From PALSA-607 sp036501485 (GTDB lineage Bacteria; Actinomycetota; Actinomycetes; Acidothermales; Acidothermaceae): a DNA stretch of 64,000 bases. Below the pieces are notes generated by a model. That model did no database searches. It had not been told where the DNA came from and was given only the letters and a program-made list of their open reading frames with translations. Shown one piece after another: positions 8,157 through 16,419 of this stretch. The stretch covers positions 1-64,000 of the forward strand of contig DASYAG010000066.1 in the NCBI GenBank assembly GCA_036501485.1, in the 5' to 3' direction. How positions within the stretch are numbered: the first letter of the stretch is position 1; each line of letters starts with the position of its first letter. The position numbers were made by a program, and so were the translations under genes.

Positions 8157-11100
8157 CGGGCACGGCGCCGAACCTTCGGTCGACGGATTCGACCGTCGTG
8201 AGGTCAAGCGACAGCCCAAGGCGCCGTTGAAGCGGGCGCACCTCCGCGAGCAATGCTTCGTCGACGCGTAGCCCTGCCTTGCGCCTGCGCTCCGCCATGG
8301 CAGCGACCGTGAACGCGATCTCATGGGCAGCGCCTCGCTGCCTGGCTACGGTCAGCGCGCGCTCGTACGCGAGGTCGGCCTCCGGCACTTCGCCGAGCGC
8401 GTCGTGGCACGCTCCCATCACCCGGTAGAGCAGCGGGGCCTGTGCCGGCTGCTCTGAGAGCCGACTGGCGGCCAGCAATGACGCCTCGGCCAGAGCCGAT
8501 GCCGCAGCGTGCTCGCCGCGAAGGAGCATGCATTCGGCCTGGAAGACGTCTGCATCGACTACGTCCATGCGCGCGCCCTGCTCGACAAAGCGATCGCGGG
8601 CCTGCTGGAAGAGGGCGTCGGCGTCGTCGTACCGGCCTTGCCGCGCCAGTACCCGCCCGAGCAGCGCGCGGCCGAACGCGACATCGTTTTCCGAGCCCGA
8701 CGCTCGCCACACGCGGATCGCTTCGCGCAGCGCGACTTCGGCCTCTTCGATGCGGCCTTGGTCGAGCAGGATCTCCGCAATGTTGCCATTCGCGACCGCC
8801 ACGTTCGACGAGTCGCCCAACCGCTCGACCAGGCCCCTGGCCTCGGTGTAGAAACCGACCGCGTCGTCCCAGCGCCCATCGAAGTACGCGCGGTATCCGA
8901 TCTGGGTGAGTACCCGGGCCTGGCCCGCCAGGTCGCCTGTCCGCTCGTGCAGGCGCAGAGCTCTGCGCGCTCGACGTCCGTCAATCGGATGTCCCAAGTT
9001 CACATCGACGATGTCGAGAATCGCGAGTGCGTCAGCGACGACCTCCGGCGTTCGCCGGGCATATGCGTGCTCGATGACGTACTGGAGACTCACTCGAGCT
9101 GCGGCGAGCCGCCCTTGCTGGAACTGAGTAAACCCGACGCTCACCTGCATCTCCGCCCGCAAGTCCGCTGCGGCAGGTCCCGTCACACCCTCCAGCGCTT
9201 CAGCCACTCGTCGAAGGCGGCGCAGCGATGCACCGTAGGCCCCAGTACGCGCGGCGCTTCGAGCTCGCTTCAGCCCGATCCTGGCGACGGCAAGTGGGTA
9301 GGCGCGCAGCAACCGTGAGGCAGTCGAGTGCGAAAGGTCGCCACGGTCGTACTCGCCGAGCCGCACTTGCACGTCACCTAACCGCTCGAACAGCTCCGCA
9401 CGGATGGCGACATCTACACCGGGCTGCCGGTCCGCAGCAGCGATGGCCCTTCGGTACAGCGCCGCCGCTTCGGTATTCGTGTGGGCATCTGCAGCTCGAT
9501 CGGCCGCAGCCCGACCGGTGCGCAGTGCGTCTGCGTGGTTGCCAGCTTCGAAGTAGTGAAGAGACAAAATCGCGTCGATCGATTCTGGATCGTCAAGGTG
9601 TCGATCGGTCAGCAACTGCGCAAGCCGGCCGTGCAAGGCCGCCCGCCGCCGAAACGCGAGTCCTTCGTAGGCCGTGTCTCGGATCACGGCCTGCCGAAAC
9701 CGTAGCTCCCCGCCGTCCGATGAAAGAAACTCACCGAGGTACTCGAGAGCGCGCGCGGCATCCTCATCGAGCAACTCACCAAGGAGGTCGGCGTCGACCG
9801 ACATGCCGACGACCGCGGCGGCCCGCAGCACCTCTCGGGCAGCAGGAGCAAGCCGGTCGATGCGCGCGGCAACGACTGTCTCGATGGTGTCGGGAAGGTC
9901 GAGCGTGCCGCGAGCTGTGCGTGCCGTTGCAGCGAGGTGGCGAAGAAACAACGGGTTGCCGCCGCCTCGGGCCACGACCGCACCGGCGATGTGCGGGGCC
10001 AGCGGTGCGTCGTCGGTGTCGGCGTAGATGAAGACCTCGGCGTCGACCGGTCCGAGCGGTTCGATGACCAAGGTGACCGAGTCGTCGGAGTCGAGTCGAG
10101 GGCCATCGCCTCGACCCGCCAACACGATGAGCCACGGCTGGCTGGCGACTTGCTGAGCAAGGTGGCGCAGCAACGCCTCCGACGCTTCGTCGGCGAACTG
10201 CAAATCGTCAACCACGATCAGCGTCGGGCCTGGCATCGCCACCTTCAGCATGTCGAGCACGAGGGCATGCAGGCCGTCGACACGAAACTCCGGCGCAAGG
10301 TCGCGAGTGTGGGCCGTGTCGGGCATTGAGACGCCGACCAGCGGGCCGAGCAGCGCCATCGAATTCGCGAGCTCGGGCGCGTGCTGAGAACACCATTGGT
10401 CGAGCCAGTCAGGCAGCTCAGCGGTAGCAACGTCGCCCGCGCCGATCGCGTCAAGCAGCAGCGGCGCTGCGAGAGCGTATGGAGACGATGCGCGGTAAGG
10501 CTCGGCGGCCGCGGCCACGACCCGCATGTCGAACGCCATGCGCTGGAGCTCAGCAAGCAGGCGGGTCTTCCCGATGCCTGGCGCACCGAGGAGATCAATC
10601 TGTTCGCCAGTGCCCTCGCGGGCCCGCACCAACGCCGCGTCGAGGATGTTCATCTCGTCGGCCCGACCGATCAACGGCAGCTCACCGCTGACGTCGATGC
10701 GAGCAAGCGGCAGCCCGACCGATCGCACCGTGACGGGGGCCACCTTGCCCTTGACGGTGAAGCTCGGCACTTCGCCGAGGTCGAATTGCGTCCGCGATGA
10801 CTCCGCGACCAGCGGCAGCGCCCAGATCTGTCCGATCGGTGTCTTACCCATGATGCGCGCCGCAAGGTTCACGACGTCGCCCTTCACGGAGTACGACCGG
10901 CGGCGGGCCGGGCCGACAGCGCCGGTGAACGCGCGCCCCGCCGTGACACCCGCGCGAACCGACAGCGGACCGGGATCCTCGAAGATCTGTCGCAGCGCGC
11001 AGAGCATGGCTTCGGCCGGATCTTCCAGCCCCCTGGGCGCGCCCGCTACCAGCATGATCTTGCCGCCGTCAGCGGAGATGTCTGTCTCGTGGAACGACAC

Positions 11101-11979
11101 GAGGTTACGGTGACACGACTCCTGCGCCACCTCGACCAGGTGCTGTAACGCGTCGTCGACGGCTTCATCGCCTGAGTCGGCCCGCAGTTTCGAGATGCCG
11201 GAGAACTCGAGGAAGGCAATCGTCACCTGGCGGTGCTCGCCGATACCACCGCCGCTGACGAGGTGGTCGAGCACCAACTCGGGGATCAGGCCCTTAACCG
11301 GGGCGGACGGCGAAGGCTCGACGTCGTTGACCACATCGCATCGCGGGGCGTGAACCAGCAGGACTCCAGGGCCCTTGGCATCGCCAAGGCACGTTGGCGG
11401 CAAGAGCTCAGCCGTCGTCGGGCTCACCAGAATGTCGCCGGCCTCAGCCGTCGCCTCGAGGGCCGCCGTCACGGTGGCGGCCTCACCGGTAATGAGCAGC
11501 TCGCGATGACGTTGGCCGAGGAAGTGGAACGAGAACATGCCGGTGTGGATCCCGATGGACATCCTTAGGCGAACCCGGCCGACTGACGTCTCCAGCGTGC
11601 CAACGCGCCGCATCGTCGACTGCATCGCGGCGGCCGCATCGCACGCGCGCAGCGCGTGATCGGCGGTGTCGAACATGAGCAGCAACGCGTCGCCGCCCCA
11701 TTTGACCAACCAGCCACCGTGGTCATACGCAGCGGTCAGCAGCGCACTGAGCACGACGTCGAGGTGGTCGGACATCTCCTCCGCACCAAAGCGGCCCCTG
11801 GCAGCCAGCCTCTCGGTGAGCCGGGTGAAACCGGAGATGTCAGCAAAGACGAGGGTGCCGACCAGCTGTCGGGCGCGCACATCGGGCGTCTCATGCAGCC
11901 ACGTGCGCGCGAGCTCGGATACGAACGGCTCGAGGTCGGTCGAGTGGCTCGCCGGGCGATCAGCGGTGCTGATGGACAA
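8146..11979 (-). CDS. class III nucleotidyl cyclase (tandem domains) - AAA ATPase - TPR protein, sAC-like
   Basis: 1277 aa, starting at TTG 11979 (TGAGGA upstream; no in-frame ATG fits). Domains: cyclase homology domain 1 at ~38-190, domain 2 at ~248-400, P-loop ATPase with Walker A GAPGIGKT (465-472) and Walker B LIVVDDLQ (~587-594), then TPR-like helical repeats from ~800 to the end. Domain 1 keeps both metal-binding Asp residues (FADISGF, Asp47; GGDALL, Asp97) but lacks the catalytic Asn/Arg. Domain 2 has Glu258 in place of the first Asp but keeps the VNLAAR block (Asn371, Arg375). One shared active site is therefore likely, and the domain order matches animal soluble adenylyl cyclase. Predicted cAMP synthesis is inference; a pure signalling ATPase is possible. 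Confidence 0.85.
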   Translation of the reverse strand: MSISTADRPASHSTDLEPFVSELARTWLHETPDVRARQLVGTLVFADISGFTRLTERLAARGRFGAEEMSDHLDVVLSALLTAAYDHGGWLVKWGGDALLLMFDTADHALRACDAAAAMQSTMRRVGTLETSVGRVRLRMSIGIHTGMFSFHFLGQRHRELLITGEAATVTAALEATAEAGDILVSPTTAELLPPTCLGDAKGPGVLLVHAPRCDVVNDVEPSPSAPVKGLIPELVLDHLVSGGGIGEHRQVTIAFLEFSGISKLRADSGDEAVDDALQHLVEVAQESCHRNLVSFHETDISADGGKIMLVAGAPRGLEDPAEAMLCALRQIFEDPGPLSVRAGVTAGRAFTGAVGPARRRSYSVKGDVVNLAARIMGKTPIGQIWALPLVAESSRTQFDLGEVPSFTVKGKVAPVTVRSVGLPLARIDVSGELPLIGRADEMNILDAALVRAREGTGEQIDLLGAPGIGKTRLLAELQRMAFDMRVVAAAAEPYRASSPYALAAPLLLDAIGAGDVATAELPDWLDQWCSQHAPELANSMALLGPLVGVSMPDTAHTRDLAPEFRVDGLHALVLDMLKVAMPGPTLIVVDDLQFADEASEALLRHLAQQVASQPWLIVLAGRGDGPRLDSDDSVTLVIEPLGPVDAEVFIYADTDDAPLAPHIAGAVVARGGGNPLFLRHLAATARTARGTLDLPDTIETVVAARIDRLAPAAREVLRAAAVVGMSVDADLLGELLDEDAARALEYLGEFLSSDGGELRFRQAVIRDTAYEGLAFRRRAALHGRLAQLLTDRHLDDPESIDAILSLHYFEAGNHADALRTGRAAADRAADAHTNTEAAALYRRAIAAADRQPGVDVAIRAELFERLGDVQVRLGEYDRGDLSHSTASRLLRAYPLAVARIGLKRARSAARTGAYGASLRRLRRVAEALEGVTGPAAADLRAEMQVSVGFTQFQQGRLAAARVSLQYVIEHAYARRTPEVVADALAILDIVDVNLGHPIDGRRARRALRLHERTGDLAGQARVLTQIGYRAYFDGRWDDAVGFYTEARGLVERLGDSSNVAVANGNIAEILLDQGRIEEAEVALREAIRVWRASGSENDVAFGRALLGRVLARQGRYDDADALFQQARDRFVEQGARMDVVDADVFQAECMLLRGEHAAASALAEASLLAASRLSEQPAQAPLLYRVMGACHDALGEVPEADLAYERALTVARQRGAAHEIAFTVAAMAERRRKAGLRVDEALLAEVRPLQRRLGLSLDLTTVESVDRRFGAVPVTA

Positions 11980-12047
11980 AGCCGGTGTCCTCAGGGTGGC
12001 GGGTCTTCATGGTTGCACGCCGCGAGCCCAGGTGTCTGGCGGTCGGG

Positions 12048-13727
12048 TCAGTTCTGGGCTGACGCAGCGGCGTCCAGCCGGCTCACGGCGAGGCGCGCGG
12101 CGACGCTGTCGAGCAGGCTCGGCGACGGCGGCAGCTGGGCGAACGCCTCAAGGAACGCCTCGCCACCGATCCGGTAGATGACGCTCGGCACCACGGTGAT
12201 GACGGTCGCGGTCCGGGGCACCCCCTCAAGGAGTCCGATCTCACCGAACCAGTCGCCTGGGTGCAGGTCGTTCACGTGCCGATCTCCGACGAAGACCTCG
12301 AGCTCACCTGCCCGCACCACATAGAAGGCGTCGGCGACATCGTGCTCGCGGATGATCGTCGTCCCGGCTGAAATGCCGAGTTCGGAGATGTCGGCCGCAA
12401 GCCGCTCAAGCACCGGCCGCGAGGTGGCTTGCAGAAGCCCGAGGTGTTGGAGCACGACGATGCGCGGTTCGAGCTCCTCGAACCGGCTCGTCGACGCGGT
12501 GTCGGATCGGCGCAGCACCGGATACACACCAATCACGACGATCGGCGGCACCACCCCCAGTAGCGTCAGTGTCCCCGTCGTCCCGAACGCATGGAGGCAA
12601 AGCGGAGTTGCCAGCGCACCGATCGCGACCGCCCCGAACACGACGGACGTCAGGCGTGCGGTCAGCAGCGGCAGTCCTTGCGGTAGAACGAAGCGTTGAA
12701 GTTCGGTCAGGGCAACCACGTCGACGGCGAGTGCGCCGGCGCCACGCAATGCCTCGAGGGCGACCACCGCCCCCGCGTTGTGGCTATGAGCAATCAGCAC
12801 CGACGGCACGCAGTAAACGACCATGCACAGCAACAGCCAGCCCGCGAGGCGGTGTTGCCGCACGATGCGGTTGACGACGGGCGCAGCCAGCACACCGCCG
12901 GTGCCAAGGCCGGCGAACAACTCGCCGTAGCCGGCATCGCCAAGATGCAGTCGGGTGGTGGCGAGAACGGCCAGCAAGACGGTGTCGGTCCCATACACGA
13001 GGCCCGACAGACCCATCAGGGCCACGAAGATGCTGATGCCCGAGGTGGTGTTTGCGCGCATCTTCCGGCGCCCGCCGATCGCCGGGTCGGGCGTCAGTGG
13101 ACGCACCTGCCCGGGCGAGGGAAGCCCCAGGCTCACCACTGCGGCAACAGTCACGAGCACGGCAAGCACCAGCATTTCCACCGCGGCGCTGATCACGATC
13201 AGCAGCAGGCCACCGACCGCGGGGCCGGCGAGCAGCAAAAGCTTGTCAGTCGTGGCCTGCCTTGAGGCGACTCTGGAGAGATCCCCGCCGCCCGCGACGA
13301 TGGGCAGCAGGAGCGCCGCTGCAGGTGCCTGCCCGCTGGCCGCGATTCGCACGACGGCGGCAAGTGCAATCGCGACGGCCGACGGCGCGTTCGCGAACAT
13401 GGCAGCGGCCATCGCAGCAATCGCTATAGCGCAACAGATGTCGGACAGAACGAGCAGCCTGCGGGGCGGGAAGCGATCGAGTATTCGCACCGCGAAGACG
13501 CTCGTCACGATGCCGGGGAGGTAGCGAGCAGCGGCAGCCGCCGCAACCCACGCCGACGAGTGGGTTGCGTTGTAGACGTAGACGACCAAGGCAACGCTGT
13601 AGGCCCGGTTCGCCACCGACGCGAGTGCGAGCGCGACGTCGAGCCGCAGACGTCGAGGGCCTATGCGCGACGAGCCTCCGCTCGAATATTCGCCCCCGGC
13701 CACCTCGGGACCGTAACCCGTCTGCAC
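12048..13727 (-). CDS. MFS-type transporter fused to a C-terminal cyclic-nucleotide-binding domain
   Basis: 559 aa. About ten to twelve hydrophobic helices span residues ~28-400, with an MFS-like loop RILDRFPPRR after the second or third helix. Residues ~415-545 form a Crp-type cNMP-binding domain. Its phosphate-binding cassette is complete: FGEIGLL, then PRTATV, i.e. FGE followed by Arg-Thr-Ala. This suggests transport or membrane signalling gated by cAMP/cGMP; the substrate is unknown. GTG 13727 is assumed as start, and a slightly later GTG is possible. The sAC-like cyclase gene begins 68 nt downstream on the same strand, so the cyclase and a likely cNMP receptor are probably cotranscribed. 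Confidence 0.85.
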   Translation of the reverse strand: MQTGYGPEVAGGEYSSGGSSRIGPRRLRLDVALALASVANRAYSVALVVYVYNATHSSAWVAAAAAARYLPGIVTSVFAVRILDRFPPRRLLVLSDICCAIAIAAMAAAMFANAPSAVAIALAAVVRIAASGQAPAAALLLPIVAGGGDLSRVASRQATTDKLLLLAGPAVGGLLLIVISAAVEMLVLAVLVTVAAVVSLGLPSPGQVRPLTPDPAIGGRRKMRANTTSGISIFVALMGLSGLVYGTDTVLLAVLATTRLHLGDAGYGELFAGLGTGGVLAAPVVNRIVRQHRLAGWLLLCMVVYCVPSVLIAHSHNAGAVVALEALRGAGALAVDVVALTELQRFVLPQGLPLLTARLTSVVFGAVAIGALATPLCLHAFGTTGTLTLLGVVPPIVVIGVYPVLRRSDTASTSRFEELEPRIVVLQHLGLLQATSRPVLERLAADISELGISAGTTIIREHDVADAFYVVRAGELEVFVGDRHVNDLHPGDWFGEIGLLEGVPRTATVITVVPSVIYRIGGEAFLEAFAQLPPSPSLLDSVAARLAVSRLDAAASAQN

Positions 13728-13843
13728 GGGGACGCGGTGAACGGATGGTGACTGCTGGGTGAACGACCGGTCCGAGGTGCCCTGCAGTGAACGCCGTCCA
13801 TTACTGTTTCCTGCGTCCGACGAGCGTGCCCCCGGAGGTGCAG

Positions 13844-14245
13844 ATGTCAGCCGTCAACCCGAGCGATCTCTCGCGCATCGCGCTGTTCGCGGGTCTCGAC
13901 GATGCGGATCAACGCGTCGTTGCTACTTGGCTGGACGTCGGGGAGTTCGACCCTGGCTACAAGCTGACGCATGAGGGTGCCTCGGGTTACGCCTTCTTCG
14001 TTTTGCATGCCGGGACGGCGGACGTGATCGTCGGCGGCAAGGCCGTGCGGACGCTGGGCGCGGGCGACTTCTTCGGCGAACTCTCGATGCTCGGCGACGG
14101 TCGGCAAACCGCGACGGTGACGATTACGACGCCTTCGACGGTCTGGACGATGTTCGGGACGCGCTTTCGTGAATTGCAGCAGCAGCACCCGGAGATCGCC
14201 GCTGCCATTGAGAAGGTCGCCGCAGAGCGGGTCAGCCCGCAGTAG
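13844..14245 (+). CDS. stand-alone cyclic-nucleotide-binding domain protein
   Basis: 133 aa, one Crp-like beta-barrel domain and no DNA-binding helix-turn-helix. ATG 13844 follows a near-perfect GGAGGT at seven bases; a longer reading from 13787 has no such support. The cassette reads FGELSML then GRQTATV, so the position of the conserved phosphate-contacting Arg is Gln, with an Arg one residue earlier. cNMP binding is therefore less certain than in the fused MFS protein. It is divergent from the MFS-cNMP gene, with 116 nt between them, so they may share regulation. Confidence 0.85.
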   Translation: MSAVNPSDLSRIALFAGLDDADQRVVATWLDVGEFDPGYKLTHEGASGYAFFVLHAGTADVIVGGKAVRTLGAGDFFGELSMLGDGRQTATVTITTPSTVWTMFGTRFRELQQQHPEIAAAIEKVAAERVSPQ

Positions 14246-14332
14246 CCTGCTGCTGTCGAATAGCGTCGTGAGCGCTTAGCTCCGGTAGTCTCCGGCCGTC
14301 GGATCCGATCGGACGCCGAGAGGAGCGGGTGC

Positions 14333-15736
14333 GTGGACGCCACCGCTGACACCCTTCAAAAGGCCCTGCGGATCAACCTCGATCCGCGCTGGTACGGGAC
14401 GATCGCCGAGATCGGCGCCGGTCAAGAAGTCGCTCGGTGGTTCTTCCGCGCCGGCGGCGCCGCAGGAACCGTGGCGAAGTCCATCTCGGCCTACGACATG
14501 GCCGTCAGCGACGCCGTCTATGGCAAGTCCGGCAGATACGTCTCGATGCCACGACTGCAGGCCATGCTCGATCTCGAGTTCCACCTGAACATCGAGCGGC
14601 TCGACGCCGAGCGTGGCGACTCCAACGCCTTCTTCGCGTTCGCCGATACCGTCACCGCACGCAGTTTCAGCGGCGGCAACGAGTGCCATGGCTGGATGGG
14701 CGTGAAGTTCCAGGCGCACCCGCATGACGAGCCGAGCCAGATCATCATGCATGTCCGCATGCTCGACGTCGAAGCAGGTCTGCAGCAGGAGGCGCTCGGC
14801 ATCGTCGGCGTCAACCTGCTGCACGCCGCGTTCTTCGAGCACCACGAGCCTGAACTGCTCGTCGAAAGCCTGCTCGACCGGTTGACGACGGGCCGGATCG
14901 AGATCGACATGATCGAGTTGAAGGGCATTGAGTTCCGCTCGGTCGACAACCGGCTCATGGCGCTGAAGCTCGTGCAGGTCGGTCTCAGCGGCGCTGCGAT
15001 GTTCGGACCCGACCGCGAGGTGCTGCAGCCGAGCGAGGTGCTGCGGAAGAAGGCAATCCTGGTCGAACGCGGGAGCTTCCGGCCGCCCACGGTCGTCAAC
15101 ATCGACATGCTCGAGTCGGCGCTGGCGAAGTTCATCGCCGACCCCGACGTCGCGAGCCGCGAAATCCTGATGCTGACCGAGCTGACCATGGCCAACCTGC
15201 TCGCCGGCGGGGGTGAGGTCGACCGGCGCGACTTCTTGGCCCGCGCCGATTTGCTGGCGGCGTGTGGCATGACCGTATTGATCTCCGACTACGTCGAATA
15301 CCACCGGCTGGCGGCCTACCTCGCTTGGCGCACGGACGGGCGCATCGGCATGGTCATGGGGGTGCCGAGCCTGATGGACCTGTTCCACGAGAGCAACCAC
15401 GCTTCGTTGCCCGGCGGGATTCTCGAGAGCTTTGGCCGGCTGTTCAAGAACGACCTCAAACTCTTCGTCTACCCGATGCTGCGCGACGAGCGGATCACGA
15501 CTGTCGACGACATCTCGGTGGGCGAAGACCTTCAGCCGCTCTATGACTACCTGGCCAGACGCGGCAGTTTCGTCGCGCTCGACAACTACAAGCCGGACTA
15601 CTTGCCGATCCTCAGCCGAGACGTGTTGCGCAGAATCGCCAGCGGCGACGCGAGCTGGGAGACCATGGTGCCCGCCGAGGTTGGCGAGCTCATCAAGAAG
15701 CGTGGCTTCTTCGGTTACCACCGCCCCGACGAATAG
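14333..15736 (+). CDS. conserved soluble protein of unknown function (often mislabelled as TonB-dependent receptor)
   Basis: 467 aa. GTG 14333 is preceded by AGGAG at eight bases. I recognise a widespread bacterial family that starts with a phrase like INLDPRWYGTIAEIGAGQEVAR and continues with AYDMAVSDAVYG, ARSFSGGNECHGWMG and FFEHHEP. It has no signal peptide or membrane helix. Databases carry misleading names for it (TonB-dependent receptor, nucleotide adenylyltransferase), but nothing in this sequence supports either. Function unknown; a cytoplasmic, probably enzymatic role is likely from the conserved acidic and His residues. The 87-nt leader after the cNMP-binding gene holds a TCGGATCCGA palindrome at 14299. 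Confidence 0.8.
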   Translation: MDATADTLQKALRINLDPRWYGTIAEIGAGQEVARWFFRAGGAAGTVAKSISAYDMAVSDAVYGKSGRYVSMPRLQAMLDLEFHLNIERLDAERGDSNAFFAFADTVTARSFSGGNECHGWMGVKFQAHPHDEPSQIIMHVRMLDVEAGLQQEALGIVGVNLLHAAFFEHHEPELLVESLLDRLTTGRIEIDMIELKGIEFRSVDNRLMALKLVQVGLSGAAMFGPDREVLQPSEVLRKKAILVERGSFRPPTVVNIDMLESALAKFIADPDVASREILMLTELTMANLLAGGGEVDRRDFLARADLLAACGMTVLISDYVEYHRLAAYLAWRTDGRIGMVMGVPSLMDLFHESNHASLPGGILESFGRLFKNDLKLFVYPMLRDERITTVDDISVGEDLQPLYDYLARRGSFVALDNYKPDYLPILSRDVLRRIASGDASWETMVPAEVGELIKKRGFFGYHRPDE

Positions 15737-15841
15737 CCGTCATTTGCCCGCTGTTCCACAACTGTTTGATCGACGTAGGAACGCTGTACGAGCTGCGTGA
15801 CTACTTTTACGTCGGGAAAACTCTTAGGTGGGGGCGAAGTC

Positions 15842-16333
15842 ATGACTGAAATGCTGTCGACGCGCGATATGACCGTGCGAAGTGTCATCGGATCGCGCGG
15901 CCAGACGTTCGCGCTCGAGCGCCCGGTCCCGGTGCGCGCCGGCCAACGGGTCTACTACGGCATCCGATTCGATGGGCGGCCGCTGGTGTCAGTGGCAAGT
16001 GACACCCCGATCTTCGACCGAGCCGAAATCGACACGCTCAATCCCGAGGCCGACGTCATTGGCGTCTCGGCTGCAGAGGACGCCCCCCGGCCGATGCAGA
16101 ACCGGTACATCGGTGTCATGGCCGACAACGACCCCTACGCGAACGGCACCTACGGCAACGGCGCCGCGAACGGCTGGTCGAGCAACGGGCAGCGCGACTA
16201 CCGCCTCGTCGATGCGATCGCCGACGTAGCCGACCTCATCTACCGCGCGCTTGAGTCAGGCAGCCGCCAGATCGACCTGACGCGGCAGCCAGGGAACAAC
16301 AACCTGCTCATCCCGCTGCAGCGAGGCATCTGA
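15842..16333 (+). CDS. hypothetical protein
   Basis: 163 aa from ATG 15842 (AGGTGGGGG upstream); a GTG at 15797 would add 15 residues. The sequence is soluble, with a beta-rich N-terminal half (VRSVIGSRGQTFALERPVPV, VYYGIRFDGRP), a Asn/Gly-rich linker around residues 100-118, and a helical C-terminal part (ADVADLIYRALESGSRQ). I recognise no family. It follows the unassigned 467-aa gene by 105 nt and could be cotranscribed. A strong hairpin follows its stop. Confidence 0.65.
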   Translation: MTEMLSTRDMTVRSVIGSRGQTFALERPVPVRAGQRVYYGIRFDGRPLVSVASDTPIFDRAEIDTLNPEADVIGVSAAEDAPRPMQNRYIGVMADNDPYANGTYGNGAANGWSSNGQRDYRLVDAIADVADLIYRALESGSRQIDLTRQPGNNNLLIPLQRGI

Positions 16334-16353
16334 TCGCAGTCACCCAGACACAA

Positions 16354-16390
16354 ACTGACGGCTACTGCCCTTAGGGCGGTAGCCGTCAGT
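16354..16390. terminator. bidirectional hairpin terminator between convergent genes
   Basis: Arms of 17 bases (16354-16370 and 16374-16390), identical as inverted repeat except one G-U-compatible change, flank a three-base TTA loop. It sits between the stops of the hypothetical gene (+) and the giant FN3 gene (-). T-rich sequence follows on the plus strand (CGTTGTTCCT). Confidence 0.8.
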
Positions 16391-16419
16391 CGTTGTTCCT
16401 CTAGATCAGTGCTGCTGAC

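Noticed and set aside
6768..8324. 518-codon antisense open frame under the lectin-like gene
   Set aside because: Arg-rich low-complexity translation, runs across two real genes' ends.
14276..15721. 481-codon open frame antisense to the conserved 467-aa gene
   Set aside because: Composition is typical of antisense high-GC codon bias; the opposite strand has a clear protein family and Shine-Dalgarno.
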